Shown one piece after another: positions 32,823-42,200 of a DNA stretch of 64,000 nucleotides (positions are counted from its first letter, which is position 1; each line of letters opens with the position of its first letter). A program made the translations under genes and the position numbers. Below the pieces are notes generated by a model. That model was not told where the DNA came from and ran no database searches. It saw nothing but the letters and a program-made list of their open reading frames with translations. This DNA is from an uncultured Bacteroides sp. (GTDB lineage Bacteria; Bacteroidota; Bacteroidia; Bacteroidales; Bacteroidaceae), in contig CAUEFX010000012.1 in NCBI GenBank assembly GCA_958477465.1, forward strand, positions 3,008-67,007, written 5' to 3'.

Positions 32823-34364
32823 TTATTTTTCTTCAGTCCACTCTTTGGCTCCCTGCTCTTTCAGCTTTTCTGTGAAAGCTTTGGCCTTTTCCATGGTGGC
32901 AGCTTCGTCTTCAGGGCTGGCATAAGCGTGCTTGTAACCTTGTACCTTATTCCATTCGCCACGGGTAAAGTCTGGGAAAGCTACTGCAGCACAGTTATTG
33001 TCCATAGACAATTCTCCCAGTTCAGCCAGACAGCACCATTCTGCCATATCATATACGTCCATATCTAATGGTAAGCCGTTTTGCAGACAGTATACCAAAC
33101 GGCTGTCCATGATGAAGTCCATACCACCATGTCCGCCTACTTCTTTAGCCATTTCACCATATTTCTTCAGAATGGGGTGTTGGTATTTCTCTACTAAAGT
33201 GTTCATCTCATCTTTGGGCAGGAAGCTGTGAGAACTAAGGTCGTCCACTTTGGGCTCTACCCCCGAGGCACTCATTTGCTTGGCATCCAGAGCGTAACCC
33301 TGTACCGGGTATTTATTGGCAAAGCCTTTGGTGCCTGTAAGCTGATATAAACGGTTGTAAGGTTGCGGAGTCATTACATTGTGTTGTATCTCGATTACCT
33401 TTCCATTCTCTGTGCGGATGAGTGTCGTAGTGTGGTCACCATTACGAAAGTTGTTGCAAGCCGCACCTGTTCTCTCTTCTACCAGTACTTTGCCTACTAC
33501 CGATTTGGTATCCATGGCAACTAACGTTTTCATACGGTCTCCACGGTGTATGTCTAATGCCTGAGCTACGGGACCAAGGCCATGAGTAGCATATACATCA
33601 CCACGGTGTTTCATATTATAATCCAGACGCCAGCCTAACTTATCAGTTTCTCCGTTTTTCCAATAATGATCCCAGAATGGCTCCAGGTTATGAATATAAG
33701 CACCTTGGGCACGGAGAACATCTCCGAATACTCCTTGTTGAGCCATATTCAATGTATTCATCTCAAACCAGTCATAACAGCAGTTTTCCAGAATCATGCA
33801 GTGTTTGCGTGTCTTTTCTGACATGTCGATTAATGCCCAGCACTCTTTTAGGTTCATAGCTGAGGGGACCTCAATGGCTACATTCTTACCATTTTCCATG
33901 GCACAGATAGCAACGGGGAAGTGATGTAACCAGTCGGTAGCAATATAAACCAGGTCTATATCGTTACGTTTACATAACTCTTCGTATCCTTTTTCACCCG
34001 AGTAAACAGCCGCTTTAGGCATAGAAGCTTTTCTCAGATATTGCTGGCACTTTTCAGCATGTTCTTGTTCGTAATCACATAAGGCTACAATTTGTGTACC
34101 CGGAATGTGGGTGAAACGTTCTACTGCACCAGGACCACGCATGCCCAATCCTACAAAACCAACGCGAACGACATCCATTTTCGGAGTAGTCAGTCCGACT
34201 ACACTGGCTTGTCCGGCGGGACGTTCCGGAGTTTCTACAACGATTGTTCCTTTATCCCAGCTCCAATGGGTTCCTTTATCCGATATTTGTACGGATGGTG
34301 ACTGGGTAGAGCATGCGGCAAAAGCTACACAAACACCCAATGATAAAAAATTTAATCCTTTCAT
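32823..34364 (-). CDS. GH109-family alpha-N-acetylgalactosaminidase (Gfo/Idh/MocA fold)
   Basis: A 513-aa NAD-dependent glycosidase of GH109, predicted to remove alpha-GalNAc by the oxidation-elimination mechanism. A lipoprotein signal ends CVAFAACSTQ. The Rossmann motif VGFVGLGMRGPGAVERF, then IATDWLHH, IEVPSAMN, ILENCCYDW, YATHGLGPVAQALDIHRGDR, and C-terminal GGHGGMDF follow the order in characterised GH109 enzymes; YATHGLGP and HGGMDF are the most diagnostic. Last gene of the PUL on the minus strand, 54 bp after GH2, and convergent with the phosphatase gene. Release of GalNAc fits the M60 peptidase upstream. Confidence 0.88.
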   Translation of the reverse strand: MKGLNFLSLGVCVAFAACSTQSPSVQISDKGTHWSWDKGTIVVETPERPAGQASVVGLTTPKMDVVRVGFVGLGMRGPGAVERFTHIPGTQIVALCDYEQEHAEKCQQYLRKASMPKAAVYSGEKGYEELCKRNDIDLVYIATDWLHHFPVAICAMENGKNVAIEVPSAMNLKECWALIDMSEKTRKHCMILENCCYDWFEMNTLNMAQQGVFGDVLRAQGAYIHNLEPFWDHYWKNGETDKLGWRLDYNMKHRGDVYATHGLGPVAQALDIHRGDRMKTLVAMDTKSVVGKVLVEERTGAACNNFRNGDHTTTLIRTENGKVIEIQHNVMTPQPYNRLYQLTGTKGFANKYPVQGYALDAKQMSASGVEPKVDDLSSHSFLPKDEMNTLVEKYQHPILKKYGEMAKEVGGHGGMDFIMDSRLVYCLQNGLPLDMDVYDMAEWCCLAELGELSMDNNCAAVAFPDFTRGEWNKVQGYKHAYASPEDEAATMEKAKAFTEKLKEQGAKEWTEEK

Positions 34365-34418
34365 GATATATAATTTATAGTTTAAAAATGTGGCAAAATA
34401 AGTTTGGTACTTTGTATA

Positions 34419-36536
34419 TTACCAACCAGCGTGTACACTTTTATTGACATAGGAATCTGCTTCCCGTTTTTTCTCATCGGTATAGTTCCATTCAATCTCG
34501 TCTTTGTATTCTTTACCTTTATACCAGACGATAGCTGTTAGTGTATTCTTACCATTATTCAAGGTCACTTCATCAAAGATGTAATGTGCGTCTGTATATC
34601 CTTCTCGTATGCCATTCAACTCTTGTCCGTTAAGATATACTTTCGGAGTGCCTATATTAGAATATATAGTAACAGAAGTTATTTTTTTCTCGCGTTCGGT
34701 ATTTCTACGTTGTGTAAGGTACAACACTGGATCTTTACTCCAATTAGCTTTGTACCAGAAGTAAGTATCTTTTTTTATTTTCCGGTCAAAGGTTACCAAC
34801 CCTTTTAAATTACGTGCAGGTACTCCGCCGCGTCCCCACGTTGGGACAGCAAAATCAAACGTATTCCAAAGGTAAGAGGCAATGATAGATGGATGTTTGG
34901 CTATTACACTCCATTGATATTCGTGTGTTTTTGTCTGGAAGGTTTCCGGATAGAAGGGTTTGCTCCAGTTCAGGGCATCTCCTAAATATTCGGTTTGGTG
35001 CTCGATATTGGCATCAGCTCCGTATTCTGTGAGCATTAGCTTTTGCCAGGGATACTCTTTTTCCATATTTTCTATCCAGGGCTTAATATCCTGAACCTTC
35101 TTTTCGTACCAGCCGAAATAACGGTTCATTCCCTGTATGTCGGCATTTTGGTTTACAGGATGTTCTGCATGTCCATATCCGTTTACTGAGACTGTGTACC
35201 TGTCGGGATCTTCCGTTTTAGCCAAATCATGTAAGGCTTGTGTTAATGAAACCGTATATTCATGTGGTTGGTATACTTCATTATGGAGTCCCCATACGTA
35301 AATGGAAGGATGATTGAAACTCTGCCTGATCAGTTCACGTAACTGTGTCTGCGCATTTTCTGCTTCATAGCCGGTCACACGATTGACAAAAGGTATTTCC
35401 GCCCAGATAATCAATCCGAGGCTATCACAGCGGGAGTAGATATAATCGGATTGTTGATAGTGGGCAAAACGAACGGTAGTAGCTCCTACATCCATGATAG
35501 TAGCCAGGTCAAAATCGTGTTGCTCATTTTTGAGAGCACTTCCTATACTCCACCAGTCCTGATGTCTTGTCACTCCATACATCGGATATTTCTCTCCGTT
35601 CAAATAAAAACCTTTACTCGCTATGATCTCATATTTGCGTACTCCCAATGGTTGAGTCACTTCATCAATCACTTTACCATCGGCCAACAGACGGGAAACA
35701 ACTTTGTATAAATAAGGGTCTTTGCGGCCTTGCCATAAATGGGGCTTCTTGAGTTTAAAAGTAGTGTAATAACTTTGAGTTCCTTGCGGGGTGAGCTCAA
35801 TGGCTTGATTGTCGGAAGTTACTTTCTTTCCCTCCTGTGTGTAAATTGTATTTTGAAGTACTAAAGATTCCGGTTTCAGACTGCCATTGTCCAGTTTCAC
35901 TTTTACGGTAATATCTGCCGATTGATGCGATACATTTTTTTGTGTAATATAGACACCTGGCGAAGCACAATCCATAACTGTAATGTTACTTTGTTCCGTA
36001 ACGATCAGCCACACGGGGCGATACATTCCTCCATATACCCCAAAAAGACTGTGATTGACTGGGATAACATCCGGACGTGCCGTATTATCTGCTTTTACAA
36101 GAATCTCGTTATCTTCACCATATTTTAGAACTGTTCCTATCTCTGTGGCAAAAGCGGAATACGCACCTTTGTGGATACCTACCAATTTTCCGTTTACATA
36201 AACTTCGGTACAGGTTCCTACTCCTTCAAATCGTAAAAATACTCGTTTGCCATGCAAACTCTTGTCCGCATAATAGTTCTTTTTATAGTATCCTGTTCCT
36301 TCGTAAAAGGAGTTCACTTTTATCTGCATATCTTTAGCATTCCAGGTATGGGGAATTTCTACTTCTTCCCATTGGGAATTCCATTGGGAGACAACCTTTA
36401 CTGGCTCACTTGAAAAAGGACCTTTCTTGAATAGCCAGCCTTGGTTGAAACTTGTTATCTCACGGGCGTGTAAGAAAGACGTGTAACTACATAAGCAGGC
36501 GACGAGTAATAAATGGGTGTAAATATATTTCTTCAC
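34419..36536 (-). CDS. GH2-family beta-galactosidase-like enzyme
   Basis: A 705-aa secreted glycosidase with a signal peptide ending LHAR. In order: sugar-binding jelly roll (WEEVEIPHTWNAKD, VYVNGKLVGIHKGAYSAF), immunoglobulin-like domain, and TIM barrel. The acid/base Glu420 is in YVWGLHNEVYQP and the nucleophile Glu504 in LMLTEYGAD, 84 residues apart as expected for GH2. Beta-galactosidase is most likely; beta-glucuronidase is possible. Length is in the short GH2 range, with no extra C-terminal modules. It lies 14 bp upstream of GH109's spacer and directly after GH105 on the minus strand. Confidence 0.88.
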   Translation of the reverse strand: MKKYIYTHLLLVACLCSYTSFLHAREITSFNQGWLFKKGPFSSEPVKVVSQWNSQWEEVEIPHTWNAKDMQIKVNSFYEGTGYYKKNYYADKSLHGKRVFLRFEGVGTCTEVYVNGKLVGIHKGAYSAFATEIGTVLKYGEDNEILVKADNTARPDVIPVNHSLFGVYGGMYRPVWLIVTEQSNITVMDCASPGVYITQKNVSHQSADITVKVKLDNGSLKPESLVLQNTIYTQEGKKVTSDNQAIELTPQGTQSYYTTFKLKKPHLWQGRKDPYLYKVVSRLLADGKVIDEVTQPLGVRKYEIIASKGFYLNGEKYPMYGVTRHQDWWSIGSALKNEQHDFDLATIMDVGATTVRFAHYQQSDYIYSRCDSLGLIIWAEIPFVNRVTGYEAENAQTQLRELIRQSFNHPSIYVWGLHNEVYQPHEYTVSLTQALHDLAKTEDPDRYTVSVNGYGHAEHPVNQNADIQGMNRYFGWYEKKVQDIKPWIENMEKEYPWQKLMLTEYGADANIEHQTEYLGDALNWSKPFYPETFQTKTHEYQWSVIAKHPSIIASYLWNTFDFAVPTWGRGGVPARNLKGLVTFDRKIKKDTYFWYKANWSKDPVLYLTQRRNTEREKKITSVTIYSNIGTPKVYLNGQELNGIREGYTDAHYIFDEVTLNNGKNTLTAIVWYKGKEYKDEIEWNYTDEKKREADSYVNKSVHAGW

Positions 36537-36551
36537 TGTATAGTATGATTA

Positions 36552-37661
36552 TTAGTTTGCCATCTTGTAAATTTGACTACCGGCCAACAAAAATGCACCG
36601 ACTCCGTACACCTCGGTCATATCGCGGGTTACTTTACGCGGATCTGCTCCGATAGGTTGTACATAACCTAATTTGCCATCCGCTGCTACGGCATCAAGCA
36701 TAGCTTGCCAACCCTTTACGATAATAGGCGTGAAGGTGTCTTTATCCAGCAATCCCTCATTCACTCCATATGCCAAGGCATAGACAATAAAGCCGGTGGC
36801 ACTGGTTTCGGGCGAAGGGTAAGAAGCCGGGTCAAGCAAGCTGGCATGCCAGTATCCGTCCGGACTCTGTAACTCTGCTACACGCGTACATAAAGTAGTA
36901 AATAACTTTGCGTAGAAATTACGATTTTTGTCTTTTTTAGGGAGTGCTTGGAGTATTTCAGCAAGACCTCCGAGTACCCAACCGTTACCACGTCCCCAGA
37001 AAACCTTCTTTCCGTTGGCTTCCTTTTTTCCGAAGTAGCGGTGGTCACGGTAAAATAAGTTTTCCTCTTTATCGAAAAGATAGTTGTAAGTAGCCTTGTA
37101 TTCTTTATTCATAAACTTTATGTATTTTTTCTTTCCTGTGAGGGCATAGAGTTTGGCATATACGGGAGGTGCCATAAACAGTGCATCACACCATGCCCAG
37201 CGGTCCAGTGTTTCTGACTTTCCATAATCCAGTTCCAAGGTTGTTTGGGCTGGATGTTCTACCACCCAGCAGGCACGGGCCATTACCGGCATGATCATTT
37301 TTTCTTGTTTGTATTTCTTGTATAAATCGATAAAGGGTTGTCCCACCGCAATGAAATCTGCATGGTACATCCATTTCCCTACTTGGAAATGATTCTTCCT
37401 TCCTATCTTCAATAACCATTTGTAGTAGGTATCGTTACCATCTTCCTGCTCAGCTATTTCTGCCCAGTCTATCATGCCCATGTAGAGGGCCGCGTGCGTC
37501 CAGTCCAAGTCGTCATGCTCGGTTCCGTTGTTGGGATTGGCAATCTGCCAATCAGCTACTCTTTTCATCGCTTCTTTGGTGGTTGCCTTTGTGAAAGGAA
37601 TTTGTGCTGATGCAACAGTTCCGATCAGGCAGGTAATAAAGATCATAAAACATTTTTTCAT
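36552..37661 (-). CDS. GH105 unsaturated uronyl/rhamnogalacturonyl hydrolase (copy 1)
   Basis: A 369-aa enzyme predicted to remove the 4,5-unsaturated uronic acid left at chain ends by a polysaccharide lyase. Signal peptide ends TVASAQ. The (alpha/alpha)6 barrel motifs YHADFIAVGQPFIDLYKKYK, WCDALFMAPPVYAKLYALTG, VFWGRGNGWVLGGLAEIL and DGYWHASLLDPASYPSPETS are all conserved. Asp in WCDALFMA is the expected catalytic residue. No sorting domain, unlike its neighbour. The gene lies 115 bp downstream of copy 2; the two are clearly paralogous and probably act on the products of the PL8 lyase. Confidence 0.9.
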   Translation of the reverse strand: MKKCFMIFITCLIGTVASAQIPFTKATTKEAMKRVADWQIANPNNGTEHDDLDWTHAALYMGMIDWAEIAEQEDGNDTYYKWLLKIGRKNHFQVGKWMYHADFIAVGQPFIDLYKKYKQEKMIMPVMARACWVVEHPAQTTLELDYGKSETLDRWAWCDALFMAPPVYAKLYALTGKKKYIKFMNKEYKATYNYLFDKEENLFYRDHRYFGKKEANGKKVFWGRGNGWVLGGLAEILQALPKKDKNRNFYAKLFTTLCTRVAELQSPDGYWHASLLDPASYPSPETSATGFIVYALAYGVNEGLLDKDTFTPIIVKGWQAMLDAVAADGKLGYVQPIGADPRKVTRDMTEVYGVGAFLLAGSQIYKMAN

Positions 37662-37777
37662 GAAATTGATTTAATTAATGATTCTACTTTAATCGTGGGG
37701 TTGTCATTTGGTATTATTACCCACTTTCTTTTTAGACACTAAAAAAGATGTTTACCCTATGTCGGTATCTTCTATTT

Positions 37778-39145
37778 TCATTGATTCATTATTGATTGGT
37801 ACAAGTATTTGATGATTTTCTTTTTACTACCATTTCGTAGAACTATCACATATAGTCCATTGGGTAAATTATTCTTTTGTATGACTATTGGGTAAGTACG
37901 ATCTCCTAATAACTCGTTAGTTACTTTGACTCCTTGGACATTATAGATGGTAACTCTTGTTTCCGGGTAGGAAAGGAGATCTTCATCCGTTTCTTCTTCC
38001 TCTATTCCTATGCTGTCTCCTTTTGTTAGCTTATACATTTCGGTAGCTGCCAACAAAAAAGCTCCTACGCCGAAAGTCGCTGTCATATCTTTGGTTACAT
38101 TTTTCGGGTCTTGCCCGATAGGTTGTACCCAACCTAATTTTCCATTTTCATGTATCGCTTCACACAATACATTCCATGCTTTTAATACAGGTTCATACGC
38201 TTCCTGTTGGGTCAACAGTCCGTTGTTCAGTCCGTAACTCAGGGCATACGTAATGAGAGCCGTACAGCTTGTTTCGGGGGCTGGATAGCTATCTGGATCC
38301 AGTAAACTGGCATGCCATGCTCCTTTGATATCCTGTAATTTGATGAGGCTTTGTGCCAATGAACGGAAGATACTTTCGTAATAACCTCTGTGTTCGGAAT
38401 CCGCAGGCAGTGATTTCAAAATATTGGCAATTCCGGCTATTGCCCAGCCGTTACCTCTGCCCCAAAATACCTTTTTGCTGTTGGTTTCCGTCTTGTTGAA
38501 ATAGCTGTCGTCTCTATAAAATAGCTTTTCGGTTTTATCGAATAAGTAGTCGTAGGTTTTTCTGAACTCTTTGTCCATGAATTCAAAATAGCGGGTATCA
38601 TTCTTTAAAACACTCATCCGGGCGTACAAGGGCGGTGCCATAAATAGGGCATCACACCACGTCCATGCTTCCTTGTTCCGGTAGTTCATAGAAGTATTGC
38701 GACTATCGGATATCACCCGTTCCATGCGTTCTAAGGTTTCGGCAATCATTTTATCTTGTTTGTGTTTGCCATACATGGTAGCGAAGAACTGGCCTATACA
38801 GAATTCATCTGCATGATAAGGATAAATACCGTTCATCTTCCAATTGCTTTGGATACCGATACCGGACAACCATTCCCAATAGTCCCCGCTCTCTTCTTCT
38901 CTCAGTATTGCCCACTCGGATAGGCCGATGTATAATACAGAATGTGCCCAAGAGGCTATACCATTATCGTGGAGATTTCCTGAAGCCGAATAATGGAAGT
39001 TGTTTATCTGCCAGCTTACCACCCGTTTCACTTGGTTTTCAACGTCTGTATAGCCGGGAGGAATGTTGTTACCGTTGGCGACTGTTGCATGAGATCCTAA
39101 AGAAAATAGGAGGAACAGTCCTGATACATATATGTTTTTCTTCAT
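37778..39145 (-). CDS. GH105 unsaturated uronyl hydrolase (copy 2) with T9SS sorting domain
   Basis: A 455-aa paralogue of the next gene, with the same barrel motifs (YHADEFCIGQFFATMYGKHK, WCDALFMAPPLYARMSVLKN, VFWGRGNGWAIAGIANIL, GAWHASLLDPDSYPAPETS). After about residue 385 comes a linker and a C-terminal T9SS type A-like sorting domain: SYPETRVTIYNVQGVKV, NNLPNGLYVIVLRNGSKKKI. It should therefore be exported across the outer membrane if a working T9SS exists, whereas copy 1 would stay periplasmic. Signal peptide is present (GLFLLFSLGSHA). It is preceded by a strong terminator hairpin after PL8. Confidence 0.9.
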   Translation of the reverse strand: MKKNIYVSGLFLLFSLGSHATVANGNNIPPGYTDVENQVKRVVSWQINNFHYSASGNLHDNGIASWAHSVLYIGLSEWAILREEESGDYWEWLSGIGIQSNWKMNGIYPYHADEFCIGQFFATMYGKHKQDKMIAETLERMERVISDSRNTSMNYRNKEAWTWCDALFMAPPLYARMSVLKNDTRYFEFMDKEFRKTYDYLFDKTEKLFYRDDSYFNKTETNSKKVFWGRGNGWAIAGIANILKSLPADSEHRGYYESIFRSLAQSLIKLQDIKGAWHASLLDPDSYPAPETSCTALITYALSYGLNNGLLTQQEAYEPVLKAWNVLCEAIHENGKLGWVQPIGQDPKNVTKDMTATFGVGAFLLAATEMYKLTKGDSIGIEEEETDEDLLSYPETRVTIYNVQGVKVTNELLGDRTYPIVIQKNNLPNGLYVIVLRNGSKKKIIKYLYQSIMNQ

Positions 39146-39166
39146 AAGTAGAGGTTGTTAGAGTAT

Positions 39167-39215
39167 AAAAAATCCGCAACACCTCCTTGGAGGAAGGAGG
39201 CTGTTACGGATTTTT
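39167..39215 (-). terminator. Strong hairpin after the PL8 gene
   Basis: AAAATCCG (39169-39176) pairs with CGGATTTT (39207-39214), extended by ACA-CCTCC/GGAGG-CTGT inside. On the minus strand the stem is followed by TTTTTT, a good intrinsic terminator, 13 bp past the PL8 stop. It would attenuate transcription into the GH105-GH105-GH2-GH109 segment. Confidence 0.8.
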
Positions 39216-39227
39216 AAAAAGAAGGAG

Positions 39228-42200
39228 TTAATGTACTATAAACTTAACTGTGGATCTCTGACTGGCAGCTTTATCTGCCACATATAGGATATAAATACCT
39301 TGTGACAGACTGTTGGTATCGATTGTTGTGGTATTACCCTGTGCTCGAACACTACCAGTTGTGTCATACAACTTGAATTCGATACCTTGAGTATTACCTG
39401 CGATGATATGTACCAGTTCTCCTTGTTTCACAGGATTAGGGTAAACTGATACGGCAAAGTTATTATTGTCGGCTTTTGTTTCTATAATACCGGTCGGATC
39501 ACCGCTTTCTGGGATATCCATCAGTGTTTTCTTACCGATATTAAAGTCTGAAACCTGGATAGTGCTACTGTTTGTCTTGTCGTAATCAGTAATAGCCACT
39601 TTAATATAACGGAAAGATACTTTATTAGGTAACTGTATTTTGTTTTCGGCTACAGAAGTATCCAAAACTATGTTCTCCAGAACAGGAATGAATTCATCCG
39701 CTTCATTGTTCCTTCCATAGAAAGATATGCGATTGGCTCTCAGGCCTGTTGTTATATTGTTATAATCGCGATGACGATAAACGAAATATTCCATTTCCTG
39801 CGGAGTCTGCATATCAATCGTGAACGAAGGAATATAATCTGCCGGTGCTTCGATACCAGAGAAAGTCTTTCCCGGTTTCACAAATAAGAAGGATGTTACG
39901 GGGCTGTCGTCAATCATATTCTTAGGATTGTCTCCTCCTACGGTTGCATCTGCCGGACCAGCCAAAGAAGTAGTAATGGTCCATGCAGAACGGTCAGCCA
40001 AAATATCTCTACCAGTCGAGACCGGTGTGTCTGCATTCACTACGAACTTTATAGAACGTCCTTGATAAGGAGCTTCACTCTGATAAGTAACAAGACGTCT
40101 GCCTTTCACTTTCGGAGTTTCAATACCTAAATTGATCGGGCTACCACCATTTGTCGGATCGGAGATATATACTACTGTTTCTGCTTTATCGGCATCCTTT
40201 ACCAATACTACGCAGCCTGCGTCAGCTTCTACTGTCAAACCATGTTTGTTGAAACCTGCTGATTTGTAGAATACTATTCCGTACATCTTCAATTCTTTGT
40301 GGTAAACCGCCTGTACAGAGTCGGTATTGATGATGATCTCAACATTATCACTCTTATAGGTCTTTGCATCATCTTTACTGATGCCCGGAACAATGATATA
40401 AGCATATGATCCGTCAGTTGGTTGCGTTCCGTGGTTGAAAGATAAAGTAAAGACGTTGTTCTTCACTGTTTCATCAGCATAGTTAGTGTTGATATCATAC
40501 CAGTTGCCGGTCCTTTCACCTGCGTTCAGTTGCAATTTACCTTTCTGTGGGAAATAGTAGCCTACGTTTCCGTGAAATGCCCAGTCCAGATTATCTTCGA
40601 AATTGTAATCTCCTACCTGCAAGGTAGATTCGTTACCATTGGAAGAAACCACCACATCGCCATCCAGCAAACACTGGTTGACAGTTGTATTCACCTGGAA
40701 CTCAGAAGCAGATTTGATGCTGTTGCCTAGACAAACAATCTCTTTGTCGAAGAAGAACCATGCCTTGTTAGCTGATGAATTTATATTAAATTCATTGTCT
40801 ATGTACTTGTAAGCAGATACACTGCACAGACTGTCTGTAACACCACCTGCAAATGCCGATTGTCCCATCTTGATGTAGGTGCTGGCTTGTGGTATCTCTG
40901 TGAATTCTGGACAAGTTACACCTGGCACTTTCGCATAATTCCATACCGGGAAGATGTTATAGTACTCGTTTCCTTTTACCATGATTGCGGTAGAACCATC
41001 CGACATGAAGTACTGCTTGATACCTTCGCCGTTGTCCTTCAGATATTCATTACGTGCCGTACGGGTGGAAACCAAACGCAAGTCTACTGTATACTCCGGA
41101 CGTTGGTGGAGTGTGTAGTCACCACGGAAGAAATGTGTACTTCGGGGCTTCAAACCATAAGACGGTTGTTGAGTCCCATTGATACGTGCGATGGCTTTCT
41201 CATATTTATCGGTGTTGGCAGGATCTAATGCAATCATGCGTTCGATGATACCCGTTCCCTTCTTGGTTGCACCGGGGCGGGTAGAAGAACGACCGATTAC
41301 GTTATATGACATATATCCACCACGAATGGTACCTATGTATGTATTTACCAGACTGCTTAGAATATCCAACTGTTGTCCGGTTACTGTAAAACGAGTGTCG
41401 GCTGCATAGCTACAAGCCTTGGTGATACCATCCAGGAATACATCACCGTATGCACCGATATGTAATTGGTGTCCGTGTTGAGTAAATGAGTTATCATACT
41501 GGATACCTTCTGCACCAGTAGTATATTCAATAGTAGAATAGATCTGATCCATTGCTTCATGCATAAGGTCATCATCCTCTGTTAAGCAAGCACGGTACAT
41601 CCAGTGCAAAGCTACGTCCACGCGGTTTGCTCCTGTTTGAGAACTGGGACTTCCGCCTTTATTTTTCAAGCGAGCGATAGATTTATTGAACAGATCTTCA
41701 GAGATTTTCTCTTTGCCTAAGTTCTGCATAATAATCAGGAATTGTCCCATACGTTGCGGTTCACCAATTTGATTCTGATACCAGTTGTTGGAACTTGGTT
41801 GTTTGCTGTGCCAGTAGGTAAGCATTAAGTCCATTTTGGTTTTCAGCTCATCGTTTCCATAATACTTACTATCGGTCTGTGTATAAGCCAATCCCATAGC
41901 GAGGAGTCTGTCAAGATGTTGCATTGGCGGCCAGTCTGTACGAACGTTAGACGCATAATCTATATCAGGGAATGAACCATCGTCTTGCAATTGTGTCAGA
42001 TAAGAAGCTACATTTTGATCAAGTTGGTCAATGGTGGAGATTTTATTTGCAACAATATCTGTAATAATACGATTGATGAAAGTCTTATAGACAGATTCTC
42101 CCAATACTGTAACCTTGCAAGTAGTACTTACAGAAGCATTGTTTTTCAATTTGGCTGTGATTGTTGCTTCACCGGTAGCTTTACAAAGCACTTTACCATC

